This document shows positions 38,611-48,002 of a stretch of 64,000 nt of DNA, in pieces. The DNA lies in NCBI RefSeq assembly GCF_014211915.1, contig NZ_CP060040.1:2542001-2606000 (forward strand), written 5' to 3'. How positions within the stretch are numbered: position 1 is the stretch's first letter; each line of letters starts with the position of its first letter. The notes beneath the pieces are model-generated. The model did no database searches. It had not been told where the DNA came from and saw nothing but the letters and a program-made list of their open reading frames with translations. Origin of the DNA: Burkholderia cenocepacia (GTDB lineage Bacteria; Pseudomonadota; Gammaproteobacteria; Burkholderiales; Burkholderiaceae). The position numbers and the translations under genes were made by a program.

Positions 38611-39413
38611 TGCGGCGGGGCCGCGGCGGCGAGCGTCGGCAGCGCCGCGAGGAACGTGTCGCGCGAGCGCAGGCCGGCATTGGGCGTTTGCCGCTCGTCG
38701 TCCTGGATCAGGTTCGCGAACACCAGCGTGCGCGATCCCTTCGTCGCCCAGCCGACGAACCAGCCGTACGCGTGTGCCGCGTCGTACTGGATGCCCGGCG
38801 AGCCGGTGCCGGTCTTGCCGTGCACCGTCCAGCCGCCCGGTCGCGCGTCGAGCAGCGTGATGCGCGCAGTCATGTCATACGCGTGCGCGCTGACGGGCAG
38901 CGTCCGCTGCACGATCTTGCGCATGAACGCGACCTGTTCGAGCGGCGAAATCCGTAGCGACGAATTGACCCACGCGCCCATCATGCCGGGGAGTTCGCCC
39001 GCTTTGCTGGTGACGTCGGCGTTGCCGTAGTCGAACGCGCTCGTGTACTGCTGGAAGCGTGCCTGCCCGAGCGCCTGCGTGACCTGCTCCGAATACCAGA
39101 AGACCGACAGCCTCATCCAGCGCGCCGGATCGGTCGGTTCGCGCCACGGCGCGCCGCCCCAGTCGGGGTAGCCGGCGTGGAACTCGAGCGTGGGCGCGTG
39201 TTCGTCCTTCAGCACGCCGGCGTCGAAGCCCATCAGGCCGATGGCGACCTTGAACGTCGATGCCGGCGTTACGCGGGTCGAGCAGTCGCCCTGCTGCACG
39301 AGCAGCTTGCCGGTGGCGGCGTCGGCGACGACGGTGCAGACGGGGTGCGCGTGAGAGGACGCGGCGGCCAGGAGGCCGGCGAAGGCGAACAGCGCGTAAT
39401 GCCAGTGCTTCAA
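38607..39413 (-). CDS. Class D (OXA-type) beta-lactamase
   Basis: A 268-residue periplasmic serine beta-lactamase. Signal peptide ends near SSHA (about 22). The active-site motif S-T-F-K is at 52-55, YGN at 129-131 and KTG at 200-202, followed by the class-typical YGWFVGW. The S-x-V motif appears as SVF (103-105), with Phe in place of the usual Val. The start is a TTG at 39413 with AAGGA 7 bases upstream; no ATG gives an intact signal peptide. Expected to hydrolyse penicillins; spectrum cannot be read from sequence. Confidence 0.87.
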   Translation of the reverse strand: MKHWHYALFAFAGLLAAASSHAHPVCTVVADAATGKLLVQQGDCSTRVTPASTFKVAIGLMGFDAGVLKDEHAPTLEFHAGYPDWGGAPWREPTDPARWMRLSVFWYSEQVTQALGQARFQQYTSAFDYGNADVTSKAGELPGMMGAWVNSSLRISPLEQVAFMRKIVQRTLPVSAHAYDMTARITLLDARPGGWTVHGKTGTGSPGIQYDAAHAYGWFVGWATKGSRTLVFANLIQDDERQTPNAGLRSRDTFLAALPTLAAAAPPQ

Positions 39414-39667
39414 GTGCAATTCCTTGGAAAGCGTGCGGAAGATGCGCGGGGCGGACGGAAAGCGGGAAGCCGTGCGCAAGCGAAGCGGCGGCCGGCATCG
39501 GTGAGGGCGATCGCGGCCGTCGGGATGGCTCACAGTGTATCGGCGGATCGCCGGCTGTCGACCTGTCATGGTTGACGGGGCGCGTGTGCGCCCTGCACCG
39601 TTACGGCTGCGGCTGCGGGCACGCCGGCGGTGAGGCAGTGGTAGGGGCCGCCCGTGACTGCGCGGCG

Positions 39668-40021
39668 TTACAGATCCGGATCCAACCCGAAGTGCAGGAG
39701 CGTTTCCCGGCGACAACGCGCTTCGGCGTCGGCTATCGAGATGACGCTCAGCGTGCTCTTCGATCGGTCGATCGGTGCCACGTCGAAGACTTTTCGTTGC
39801 GGCGGTGCAGCCGAGTGGCGGAGCAGCCGTGTATCGGGCGCGACGGTAGCCGTATTTGAAGCAGGCGTGTGCGCATCACGACGTTCTTGCGTGATGAGCT
39901 CGTCAATGAGCTGCTTGAACTGCGAGAAGCGAATGGGACGATTGGCGTTCGGCGCGCGACCGCGTCCGGCCGTGGGCTTCTTGATCCGGAACCCGGCAAT
40001 TGGACGGTGTTTCTGAGTCAT
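39668..40021 (-). CDS. Hypothetical protein, downstream partner of 40018-40881
   Basis: A 117-residue, basic, soluble, unrecognised protein (MTQKHRPIAGFRIKKPTAGR; then RFSQFKQLIDELITQERRDA, ending ETLLHFGLDPDL). No signal peptide or membrane segment. Its ATG overlaps the stop of the upstream 287-residue gene by four bases, so the two form a translationally coupled pair. Local GC content is lower than in flanking genes, pointing to transfer. Function unknown. Confidence 0.5.
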   Translation of the reverse strand: MTQKHRPIAGFRIKKPTAGRGRAPNANRPIRFSQFKQLIDELITQERRDAHTPASNTATVAPDTRLLRHSAAPPQRKVFDVAPIDRSKSTLSVISIADAEARCRRETLLHFGLDPDL

Positions 40022-40881
40022 CCGTATATCCCTTTTTCGATCAAGTATCGTTGCAATGCCAGCACCGACGTGCCATCAGGCGCAACGTTGAACGTCATCA
40101 CGCGATGCGATCCGGCCACCCGCCAGAAGTCTCGTCCGGATCGAGTCGCGTAAAGCGCTTGCAGAGACCGGAGCGACCCATCGGCCAACCCGACCGGATA
40201 GCCCTGAAAGTACTGGAACAGTGCGGCCTCGTCGCCATGCAGGCCGGGAATGGGCGCATCGAAACCAAACCGCGGCCATGCGTAGTATCCGCAGAGACGA
40301 AGGCGGCCGGGTTCAGGTGGCGCTTTACGGCCGCCTATTGCGAATGCGCTGATCCGCGCGATCTTCAACCTATCACACGCCCTGACGATCCGCCACAGCA
40401 TTGCCGCACCGAGCCCGGCGACAGCGTTATCGGCAAGATCGACGGTCCCGAGTTCGAGTACGGACGCGTCGTGGGTTTGAAGCACGGATACGCGGTTCTC
40501 CGATCGGATCAGTCCCGGATGGGTCACGGAGAATGTCAGTCGACTCGCACAATCGAGATACACCTGAATGTCCGACCCGGCAGGCGCGCCACACAGCGAA
40601 ACCAGCAGTTCGTCCGAGACGTCGCCGTCCACGCCGAGGCACGCGGCGATATCCAGATCGTTTCGATCGACCGTCAGGCGATCGTCGAAGTACGTCATCT
40701 CGTATGGCAGGACGTGACTGAGATCGACACGCTGGACGGGCATGGTTGCGGGCGACGAGTGGAAAGCGCCCAGCATATCGCCGCGAACCCGGCGGGCCGA
40801 GTCCGCCAAACGGCTGATCGGGCGTCGAAGTGATTGCTTCGACGCCACAAGCGACGTGCGGGGCGCGATCCCGGCGCGCAT
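40018..40881 (-). CDS. Hypothetical protein, probable horizontally acquired pair
   Basis: 287 residues, no recognised family. The C-terminal half looks like a folded domain (VDLADNAVAGLGAAMLWRIV, RACDRLKIARISAFAIGG, LRLCGYYAWPRFGFDAPIPG, VGLADGSLRSLQALYATRSG). The first 45 residues are Arg/Ser-rich and may not be translated; an internal ATG (GDMLGAF) is an alternative start. There is no clear ribosome site at the outer ATG. The pair with the 117-residue gene, the lower GC content and the T-rich repeats just upstream suggest an inserted module; effector, toxin or phage origin are all open. Confidence 0.5.
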   Translation of the reverse strand: MRAGIAPRTSLVASKQSLRRPISRLADSARRVRGDMLGAFHSSPATMPVQRVDLSHVLPYEMTYFDDRLTVDRNDLDIAACLGVDGDVSDELLVSLCGAPAGSDIQVYLDCASRLTFSVTHPGLIRSENRVSVLQTHDASVLELGTVDLADNAVAGLGAAMLWRIVRACDRLKIARISAFAIGGRKAPPEPGRLRLCGYYAWPRFGFDAPIPGLHGDEAALFQYFQGYPVGLADGSLRSLQALYATRSGRDFWRVAGSHRVMTFNVAPDGTSVLALQRYLIEKGIYG

Positions 40882-40921
40882 GCCGTTTTTTGCACGGCCG
40901 CCCCGTTTTTTTGCACGGCGT
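40882..40921. repeat. Tandem T-run hairpin repeats
   Basis: Two nearly identical units CCGTTTTTTGCACGGC-like (40883-40899 and 40903-40920) lie side by side. Each can fold as GCCGT/ACGGC with a T-rich loop. They sit immediately upstream of the unknown gene pair and may be the scar of an insertion or a weak terminator. Confidence 0.4.
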
Positions 40922-40982
40922 TTATACCGCCTCTTCTAAGCTGGGGACGTGTCGAACAGCCGAGACGGCTTCTGTCCGCGCC

Positions 40983-41333
40983 ATGACCTTCATTCATCCC
41001 TTTCCCCCGTTCGATGTCGCCGGCCGGCGGTTGCGTGCCGGCGCACCCGGCAGCGTCGCGCCGTTCCCGCCGCCGCGCCCGCGCCTGCAATTGCCTGTCA
41101 CGCTGACGGCCGACTCCGTCGAGGCGGCGCACGCCCGGCTTGCCGCGCTGCTGCATTCCCCGCTCGGTGTGTATGTCGTCAGCGCGCGCACCGTGCGCAA
41201 CGTGATTCACGTGCATTTGGACATCGCCCCGGAGGATCTGGATTTCACGCTGCACACGCTGATCGCGCAGCATGTCGACGCGGTGATCGGGCCGATCGCG
41301 CGCCAATTGTGCGTTCCGGCTGGCGCGCGCTGA
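40983..41333 (+). CDS. Hypothetical protein
   Basis: A 116-residue protein with a Pro-rich N-terminus (FIHPFPPFDVAGRR, then PFPPPRPRLQLPV) and a small alpha/beta part (VEAAHARLAALLHSPLGVYV, VIHVHLDIAPEDLDFTLHTL). No signal, no membrane segment, no family recognised. Start ATG 40983 lacks a good ribosome site. Codon use matches the genome. Confidence 0.5.
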   Translation: MTFIHPFPPFDVAGRRLRAGAPGSVAPFPPPRPRLQLPVTLTADSVEAAHARLAALLHSPLGVYVVSARTVRNVIHVHLDIAPEDLDFTLHTLIAQHVDAVIGPIARQLCVPAGAR

Positions 41334-41461
41334 GCCGGGAACGCCGATTGCTTGGCTAATCCGCCGCCGATTCGCCGGCCGCCGTGCTGTCCGCCGGCCG
41401 CCGATGGTGGACGTTTGTGCGCTGCGTCGAACGCGGCGCTACCCCTGAACAGGGAGGGCCT

Positions 41462-42028
41462 ATGTACCTTACGGAAGAAGTGCGTATTGCGCGCCCGGCT
41501 GCCCGTCGCGCGCATACCGCGGCGTTGCCGTCGGGCAGGCAGCTTGCCCGGCAGTTGATGGTGACGGTTCGCACGGCGGACGTGCTGCTGCGCCAGGCGA
41601 TTCGCGTGCCCGATCGCCATCAGTGGCTGGTCGACGCCGAACGCGTCGATGCGGCCGGCGGGCCGCTCACCGCGTGGGATTCTCACGTGACGTTCCGCAT
41701 CGTCAAGGCATTCGCACCGGCGTTCGATGCGGATGCGTGTGCGGCCGACCCCGATCAAGCGGCGGTCGAGATCCGCCTGTTTCTTCCCGAACAGGCTTAT
41801 GTCGCCGAGCGGCGCATCGGCATCTTCGGCCGGCGGCATGGCCAGCGGTTCAGCGCGACGCTGTCGGTCACGGCCGGTTCGCAGTGGGGCGGCCGGCGCA
41901 ATGAGCACGTTCCGCCGGCAGGGCGTCACGTGCACGGCGACACGCTGGAAGCGCTCGTCGACACGGTGGCCGGTATCGTCAACGCGGCGTTGCGCGTGGC
42001 CGGGCATGGCACGACCGGCCACGGGTGA
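41462..42028 (+). CDS. Hypothetical protein
   Basis: A 188-residue soluble protein (MYLTEEVRIARPAARRAHT), unrecognised. The centre has YVAERRIGIFGRRHGQRFSA and a C-terminal amphipathic helix (LEALVDTVAGIVNAALRVAG). It has a strong GGGAGG ribosome site 5 bases before the ATG. It lies 128 bases after the 116-residue gene in the same direction and may be co-transcribed. Confidence 0.6.
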   Translation: MYLTEEVRIARPAARRAHTAALPSGRQLARQLMVTVRTADVLLRQAIRVPDRHQWLVDAERVDAAGGPLTAWDSHVTFRIVKAFAPAFDADACAADPDQAAVEIRLFLPEQAYVAERRIGIFGRRHGQRFSATLSVTAGSQWGGRRNEHVPPAGRHVHGDTLEALVDTVAGIVNAALRVAGHGTTGHG

Positions 42029-42055
42029 CGCGGCGGCGCGCGGCCGCCGGCGGGC

Positions 42056-42931
42056 TCACGCGTCGCCGGTCTGCCCGGTCTGCCGCTGCAGGTCTTCCAT
42101 CAATTGTTCCGCCAGGAAGTCGCACGGCGGCCGTTTCGACTTGGTGCTGCGCGCGAGGATCAGCTCGAGCGGCGGCAGGTCGGGCAGCCCGTGCGAGCGG
42201 CCGAGCATCGACAGTTGCGCGGGAATCGCGCAGCGGGCAAGCGGCGCGACCGCGAGGCCGGCCTCGACCATGCTGAGCAGCCCGAGCAGGCTCGGGCTTT
42301 CATACGACGTGCGGTACGGCACTTTCGCGCGTTCGAGGCTGCGGATCGCGTTCTCGCGCGCGACGCTGCCCGGCATGAACACCGCGATCGGCAGCGGCCG
42401 CTCCTCCCAGACACGCGGCCCGTTCGTCATCGCGGCCCACGCCATCGGCTCGTGGCGGATGAAGTCGCCCGACAGCCCCTTGATGCGCGTCCCGCACACG
42501 AGATCGACGGTGCCCTCCTTGATCAGCGGCGCGAGCGCGCTGCTCGGCAGCCCCATCACCTGGATCTCGACCTTCGGGTAGGTCGCGGAGAATTTCTTCA
42601 GCACCGACGGCAGCAGCGACGACGCATAGTCGTCCGGCACGCCGATCACGACCTTGCCGGTCACCTCCGGCCGCACCACGGCTGCCCATGCTTCGTCACG
42701 CAGCGCCAGCATTCGTCTGGCGAATCCCAGCAGCACCTCGCCTTCGCGCGTCAGCACGATGCTGCGCGGCTTGCGCACGAACAGCGGCCGGCCGATCGCG
42801 TCCTCCAGGCTCTTGATCTGCATGCTCACGGCCGACTGCGAGCGGTTCACGGCCTCGGCTGCGCGGGTCATGTTGCCGGTTTCCGCGACGGCGACGACGG
42901 TGGCCAGCACGTCGTGATCGAGCATCTTCAT
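42056..42931 (-). CDS. LysR-family transcriptional regulator
   Basis: 291 residues: N-terminal winged helix-turn-helix (MLDHDVLATVVAVAETGNMT, RAAEAVNRSQSAVSMQIKSL) and a periplasmic-binding-like effector domain (GKVVIGVPDDYASSLLPSVL). Divergent from the DUF3422 gene at 43094 across 162 bases, which makes that gene its likely target besides itself. Confidence 0.85.
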   Translation of the reverse strand: MKMLDHDVLATVVAVAETGNMTRAAEAVNRSQSAVSMQIKSLEDAIGRPLFVRKPRSIVLTREGEVLLGFARRMLALRDEAWAAVVRPEVTGKVVIGVPDDYASSLLPSVLKKFSATYPKVEIQVMGLPSSALAPLIKEGTVDLVCGTRIKGLSGDFIRHEPMAWAAMTNGPRVWEERPLPIAVFMPGSVARENAIRSLERAKVPYRTSYESPSLLGLLSMVEAGLAVAPLARCAIPAQLSMLGRSHGLPDLPPLELILARSTKSKRPPCDFLAEQLMEDLQRQTGQTGDA

Positions 42932-43093
42932 GGGTATCAGGAAAACTGAACGTAACGATCAGCATTATGCGTTTTTATTGTTGCTGTGTGTCTGCCATAG
43001 TGCGATCACGCTGGCGTTTCACCCGAGGGTGGCGCGGCGGTCGGGCCGCGCCAATCCGGCGTGCGGGACTGAACAGGGAAGCGTGGTGAATCG

Positions 43094-44412
43094 ATGATGG
43101 ACCATCCGTTGCGCGCCGCACTGGCCGCGGAATTGCACGCCCGGCCGTTCCTGCGGCTCGCCGAAGCCGTGTCGCTCACGCACTACGCGATCTATGCGGA
43201 CGGCCAGCCCGACATCCACGAAACGCTGCTGCACGCGCTGTGCCGCGATACCGGCATCGACGCGCCGCACGAAGGCGCGACGCACTACGCGGTGCAGTCG
43301 CCGTGCGGTTGGCACCTGAAGTGGGAGCGCCACACCGAATTCTCGACCTTCACGTTCGTCGCGCCGCGTCGCGACACCGGTTATTTCGACGATCTCGCGA
43401 TCGACGGCATTCCGGCCGCGTGGTTCGCGCGGCTGGCCGGCATCCGCTTCGTCGCGGTGCGGATGGAGCTGCTGTCCGGCGACGCCGCGCGGCGCGTATG
43501 CGGCGACCTGCGGCGCTGGATCGACGGGCCCGCGCTCGTCGGCAGCCGCGTGCTCGGCGGCGGCAAGGTGTTCTGCGACTGGCACGTGCGCGACGACGGC
43601 TTCATGCGTTTTCTCGTGGTCGACGAGGATTTCCGCGAGGAGCAGGGCGGCCGGCTGTTGCAGCGTCTGTATGAAATCGAAACGTACCGGATGATGGCGC
43701 TGCTGGCACTCCCCGTCGCGCGCCGGATGAGCCGCGAGCTCGACGAGATCCATGCGGCGCTGCACGCGCTGATGCAGCGGATGGATGCGAGCGGCGCAGA
43801 CGGCGACGATGCGGCGTTGCTCGTCAAGCTCACGCATCTCGCGGTGCGGGTCGAATCGTTGTCGGGATCGGGGCGCGCTTCAGCGCGTCGCGCGCGTACG
43901 AAAAGCTCGTGCTGGCGCGCATCCACGAGCTGCGCGAGGAGCGTATCGAAGGGATGCCGACGATCGCCGAATTCATGGAGCGGCGCTTCGCGCCGGCGAT
44001 GGAAACCTGCCGCAGCGTGTGGGCGCGCCACGAACAGATCGCCGCGCGGATCGCACGGGCGGTCGACCTGCTGCGCACTCGCGTGAATCTCGCGCAGGAA
44101 AAGGACGTGACGCGGCTGCTGGCCGGCATGGAGCGCACCGCGCGCAACCAGCTGCATTTGCAGCACGCGGTCGAAGGGCTGTCGGTGGCCGCCATTTCGT
44201 ACTACGTGCTGTCGCTCGCGACGGCGGCGTTCAAGGCGCTGCACGTGATGAACCTGCCGGTCGATCCCGAGCTGGCGGAAGGGCTGCTGATCGCGCCGGT
44301 CGTGTTCGCGGTGATCCACATCACGCGGCGTACGCGCGCGCAGCTTGCGCGGGCCGAGGCGGTGCATGACAGTGCGCCCGTGCATGCGGCGGCGTTGAAG
44401 CGGGCCGGCTAG
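43094..44412 (+). pseudogene. DUF3422 family protein, apparent single-base frameshift
   Basis: Two overlapping frames together make a complete protein of about 439 residues. The first frame (MMDHPLRAALAAELHARPFL to RVESLSG) breaks at about 43866. The second continues in register as IGARFSASRAYEKLVLARIHELREERIEGMPTIAEFMERR and ends with two membrane helices (VAAISYYVLSLATAAFKAL and LLIAPVVFAVIHITRR). The DNA reads GTCGGGATCGGG where GTCGGGCATCGGG would restore the frame, so one C is missing. DUF3422 proteins are membrane-anchored and uncharacterised. Either a recent mutation or a sequencing error. Confidence 0.8.
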
Positions 44413-44446
44413 AACATCAACGACCTATCAAGGCAAAGGAGTGGAG

Positions 44447-44626
44447 ATGACTTTTTCGCAGAATCAAGCGGGTTTTTACAGCGGTTTCGATGCCGCGTTC
44501 GACGAGCCGGCAGCGGCTCGCGTGACGTCGTATCAGGCCGTGCTGCAGGAACCGATGACGTCGCTCGTCGGCAATACGCTCGATCGGCCGGACGTCGCGG
44601 CGGTGGCGATTCTCGGGTACAACTGA
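44447..44626 (+). CDS. Small hypothetical protein
   Basis: A 59-residue acidic protein starting MTFSQNQAGFYSGFDAAF and ending VAAVAILGYN. The strong AAAGGAG site 5 bases before ATG 44447 supports expression. It lies 34 bases after the DUF3422 gene, probably in the same transcript. No function recognised. Confidence 0.6.
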   Translation: MTFSQNQAGFYSGFDAAFDEPAAARVTSYQAVLQEPMTSLVGNTLDRPDVAAVAILGYN

Positions 44627-44782
44627 CGCGGCGTCGCGCGACTATTCCGCGCGGCTACGCAGCATCCACGAGCGGCCCTTCTCCGATCAACCGCCATCGC
44701 GCATGCGTGGCATCGTCGGGTACGCCGCCCATCGGGCGTCGATCTTGCGGCCGGGCAGGAAACGAAACTCGATATAGCCGTC

Positions 44783-45142
44783 TCACCGGTTCGGCAAAGC
44801 CGGCACGGCGACCTCGGTTTCGACGATTTCAGGTGCCTGGTTCCTGGCGTCTTCTTCAGGCGTCAGGTCGTAAGTGACCCTGACGTGCCAGGTCTGCTTG
44901 CCGCGGGGCACGCTCATGCAGCACACCGTGCCACCCCCGCCGCCGAACTGGCGTGCGTGCACGCTGCCGGCGCCGAAGCCGTCGACCACGAAGCTGTAGA
45001 CGCCACGATCCGTGTAGTTGAACCCCACGACGCGATACGGGCCGTTGGCGCGCGTCTGTGCGTGGACCCACCAGGCTGCGCCTGCCAGCAGCGCGGCGAT
45101 GGCAAGCGGGTTGAGCGTCATGCGGCGTAGCAGGTTCGACAT
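44783..45142 (-). CDS. DUF3304-like exported protein
   Basis: 119 residues: one N-terminal hydrophobic segment (PLAIAALLAGAAWWVHAQ) acting as signal or anchor. It then has a compact domain with GFNYTDRGVYSFVVDGFG, GGGGTVCCMSVPRG and WHVRVTYDLT, a pattern I associate with DUF3304 proteins found near type VI secretion and phospholipase genes. The start at ATG 45142 has GGAAA 8 bases upstream. No secretion genes are nearby here. Confidence 0.65.
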   Translation of the reverse strand: MSNLLRRMTLNPLAIAALLAGAAWWVHAQTRANGPYRVVGFNYTDRGVYSFVVDGFGAGSVHARQFGGGGGTVCCMSVPRGKQTWHVRVTYDLTPEEDARNQAPEIVETEVAVPALPNR

Positions 45143-45197
45143 GTCGATGTTTCCATGAGTCGGTTCGCCGGCGACGATCCGTTGCCGGCAGCTGAGG

Positions 45198-46094
45198 TCA
45201 GCGCGCGGGCCTGACCGGCCCCGCCCCCTGCGCCAGCGCCAGCTCGACGAACGCCCGCGCCGCAGCACTCCGATACCCACCCTTGCGCTGCAGCAGCACG
45301 GCCGTGCGCCTCAGCCCCGCCGGATCGAGCGCAACCGCGACGAGATCGTCGTGCTCGACCGCGACCGTCGCCGGCAGCAGCGTCGCGAGGTTCGTGCGGC
45401 GCACGATCTCGATTACCGCACCGAGCGAATTCGCTTCCATCAGCACGCGCGGCTGCAGGTCGTGCTCGCGGAAATAGCGGTCGATTTGCATGCGCGTCGC
45501 GAATTCCGCGGTGAGCAGCACGAGCGGCGCGTCGTGCAGCGCGCGCAGGCCGGCCTTGCGTTTGCTGCCGAGCGCGTGTCCGCGGTTCACGACGAGCGCC
45601 AGTGTTTCGACCAGCAGCGCTTGCGCGTCGATATCCGCCGTCTGCACCTCGTCGAATGCAATGCCGACATCGAGCTCGTCGTCGACGAGCAGTGCCTCGA
45701 TACGCTCCTGCGACATCTCGCGAACCGACAGCGATACGTCCGGATAGCGGCGGTGAAACGCCTCGACGAGCGGCCCGACGAGATAGCTCGTGAAGGTCGG
45801 CGTGACCGCGACGCGCAGCGAGCCGCGGCTCAGGTCCTGCACGTCGTGAATCGCCCGCCGGCCTTCCGCGAGATCATGCAGCGCCTGCCGCGCATAGCGG
45901 AAATACACGTCGCCGGCATCGGTCAGCCTCGTGACGCGGCCGGTGCGGTCGAACAACTGCGCGCCGAGCGTGTCCTCGAGCTGGCGGATCTGCTGCGACA
46001 GCGCGGGCTGCGATACGTGCAGCGCGGCGGCCGCGCGCGTGAAGCTGCGGTGTTCGGCGACGGCCAGGAAGTAGTGGATGTGACGCAGCAGCAT
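45198..46094 (-). CDS. cynR: LysR-family activator of the cyanate operon
   Basis: 298 residues, classic LysR layout: HTH ([40 protein letters not shown]) and effector domain ([20 protein letters not shown]). Divergent from cynT-cynS, with an ATAAG-N5-CTTAT palindrome just upstream of its own start, so it should activate cynTS in response to cyanate and repress itself, as in E. coli. Confidence 0.88.
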   Translation of the reverse strand: MLLRHIHYFLAVAEHRSFTRAAAALHVSQPALSQQIRQLEDTLGAQLFDRTGRVTRLTDAGDVYFRYARQALHDLAEGRRAIHDVQDLSRGSLRVAVTPTFTSYLVGPLVEAFHRRYPDVSLSVREMSQERIEALLVDDELDVGIAFDEVQTADIDAQALLVETLALVVNRGHALGSKRKAGLRALHDAPLVLLTAEFATRMQIDRYFREHDLQPRVLMEANSLGAVIEIVRRTNLATLLPATVAVEHDDLVAVALDPAGLRRTAVLLQRKGGYRSAAARAFVELALAQGAGPVRPAR

Positions 46095-46104
46095 GGCGGT
46101 TCCT

Positions 46105-46119
46105 ATAAGTCGTGCTTAT
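46105..46119. promoter_or_regulatory. CynR operator, ATAAG-N5-CTTAT
   Basis: A perfect 5-base inverted repeat, ATAAG (46105-46109) and CTTAT (46115-46119), matches the T-N11-A form of LysR boxes. It sits 11 bases upstream of cynR and 89 upstream of cynT, the expected place for the recognition half of a CynR site. Confidence 0.7.
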
Positions 46120-46207
46120 CCGGTGGATCGTAAATCAGTCTTTTACGTTATCGGAAGTCGGGCGTAACCTGCCCTTCATCGATTCCACCCGCACCGGAGA
46201 ATACGCG

Positions 46208-46867
46208 ATGAAGGACATCATCGAAGGCTTCCTGAAGTTCCAGCGCGACGCCTATCCGGCGCGCGCCGCGCTGTTCCGTGATCTCGCACGTAGCCAGAAT
46301 CCGCGGGCGCTGTTCATCTCGTGCTCGGATAGCCGGCTCGTGCCGGAGCTCGTCACGCAGCGCGAGCCGGGCGACCTGTTCGTGATCCGCAACGCGGGCA
46401 ACATCGTGCCGTCGTACGGCCCGGAGCCGGGCGGCGTGTCGGCGTCGGTCGAATATGCGGTCGCCGCGCTGCGCGTGACCGACGTCGTGATCTGCGGGCA
46501 TTCCGATTGCGGCGCGATGACCGCGATTGCGACCTGCCAGTGCATGGACCACATGCCGGCCGTCGGCCACTGGCTGCGCTATGCCGATTCGGCACGGGTC
46601 GTGAACGAGGCGCGCATGCATCGCAGCGAGCGCGAACGGATCGACTCGATGGTGCGCGAGAACGTCGTCGCGCAACTGGCCAACCTGAAGACGCATCCCG
46701 CCGTGCGGCTCGCGCTCGAGGAAGGGCGTCTCGCGCTGCACGGCTGGGTCTACGACATCGAATCGGGCTGCATCGACGCCTACGACGGCGCGAGCGGCCG
46801 GTTCGTTCCCCTTGCGGACCATCCCGGCGTCCGTGCAACCCCCGCGACACTCCCCGTCGCGGCCTGA
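46208..46867 (+). CDS. cynT: Beta-class carbonic anhydrase of the cyanate operon
   Basis: 219 residues. Zinc ligands C39, H98 and C101 and the Asp-Arg dyad start D41 are in [12 protein letters not shown] and [14 protein letters not shown]. CynT recycles CO2 from cyanate breakdown to bicarbonate, the co-substrate of cyanase, preventing its loss by diffusion. The frame is open upstream, but ATG 46208 starts the conserved [14 protein letters not shown]. Followed by cynS after 30 bases. Confidence 0.92.
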   Translation: MKDIIEGFLKFQRDAYPARAALFRDLARSQNPRALFISCSDSRLVPELVTQREPGDLFVIRNAGNIVPSYGPEPGGVSASVEYAVAALRVTDVVICGHSDCGAMTAIATCQCMDHMPAVGHWLRYADSARVVNEARMHRSERERIDSMVRENVVAQLANLKTHPAVRLALEEGRLALHGWVYDIESGCIDAYDGASGRFVPLADHPGVRATPATLPVAA

Positions 46868-46897
46868 ATCGCTCCCACTCCACTACGAGGCATTACC

Positions 46898-47368
46898 ATG
46901 ATCCAGTCCCAGCACAGTCAGACGGCGCGCCACGCGCTGGCGGAAACCGTCGTGCTCGCGAAGGCGCGCAAGAACCTGTCGTTCGCGCAGCTCACCGAAG
47001 GCACGGGCCTGAGCGAAGCGTTCGTCACGGCCGCGCTGCTCGGGCAACATGCGCTGCCGGCCGACGCGGCGCGCGTCGTCGCCGACAAGCTCGGCCTCGA
47101 CGACGACGCGGTGCTGCTGCTGCAAATGATCCCGCTGCGCGGCAGCATCGACGATCGTGTGCCGACCGATCCGACCATCTACCGTTTCTACGAAATACTG
47201 CAGGTGTACGGCACGACGCTGAAGGCGCTCGTTCACGAGAAGTTCGGCGACGGCATCATCAGCGCGATCAATTTCCGGCTCGACGTGAAGAAGGTCGACG
47301 ATCCGGAAGGCGGTTCGCGTGCGGTGATCACGCTCGACGGCAAGTACCTGCCGACCAAGCCGTTCTGA
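46898..47368 (+). CDS. cynS: Cyanate hydratase (cyanase)
   Basis: 156 residues, the standard length. Catalytic triad residues Arg96, Glu99 and Ser122 are all in place by count ([22 protein letters not shown]). N-terminal helical DNA-binding-like domain and C-terminal catalytic domain. It converts cyanate plus bicarbonate to ammonia and CO2 as a decamer. Co-transcribed with cynT. Confidence 0.95.
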   Translation: MIQSQHSQTARHALAETVVLAKARKNLSFAQLTEGTGLSEAFVTAALLGQHALPADAARVVADKLGLDDDAVLLLQMIPLRGSIDDRVPTDPTIYRFYEILQVYGTTLKALVHEKFGDGIISAINFRLDVKKVDDPEGGSRAVITLDGKYLPTKPF

Positions 47369-47517
47369 CGCCGGCGGCGCGTCGTGGCGTCACGGCGTCG
47401 CGCGATATCGAGCGATCATCGCGCGTCGTCACGGCGCATGACGACGCGCTATAGTCGCGTGATACCCGCCGCGGGCGCCGCCCGCCCGGCGGTCTATTCA
47501 CGCACGCGTTCGCTTCG

Positions 47518-47941
47518 ATGACAGCCCATCCCGACGTCACCCTTCAACTGACCGACACCGAGCAGCCGGCCGCCCGAGACTTCATCAGCCGCAAGCTCGG
47601 CGAATTCAACCATGCGATGACGGGGCGCGCCGATACGGCCGCGCTCGACGTCTACGTGACCGATCCCGCGACCGGCGACGTACTGGGCGGCCTCGCCGGC
47701 CGCACGTCGCTCGGCGTGTTCTTCATCGATCTGTTCTATCTGCCCGAATCGCTGCGCGGCGACGGCTTCGGCAGCCGGCTGCTGCGCGAGGCCGAAGCGG
47801 CGCGGTTGTGCGCGTGCGGTGCTGTACACGATCTCGTTCCAGGCGCCGGACTTCTACCGGAAGCACGGTTACGAGACATTCGGCGAAGTGCCGTGCGAGC
47901 CGGCAGGCGCGGCGCGCGTATTTATGGTCAAGGTGCTTTGA
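47518..47941 (+). pseudogene. GNAT acetyltransferase, apparent +1 frameshift
   Basis: The first frame reads MTAHPDVTLQLTDTEQPAAR onward through SLGVFFIDLFYLPESLRG, DGFGSRLLREAEAAR, then degenerates. From about 47807 another frame gives a perfect GNAT ending: CARAVLYTISFQAPDFYRKH, GYETFGEVPCEP and VFMVKVL with TGA at 47939. Removing one T from CGGTTGTGCG near 47806 restores about 140 residues. Acetyl-CoA motif A (LRGDGFGSRLL) is intact. Either real inactivation or a sequence error. Confidence 0.75.
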
Positions 47942-48002
47942 GCGGCAACGGGCAGTTTGCTGACATCTCATGACAAGCTGGTAGCGCCGGAAGGCTCACG
48001 AA

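Noticed and set aside
40000..40833. A 277-codon plus-strand frame opposite the unknown gene pair
   Set aside because: The minus-strand frames read more like folded protein and overlap by a coupled ATGA; the plus frame is a shadow.
45198..46094. Possible CbbR-type CO2-fixation regulator, given the carbonic anhydrase neighbour
   Set aside because: Cyanase downstream with all catalytic residues makes the cyanate operon the clear context.
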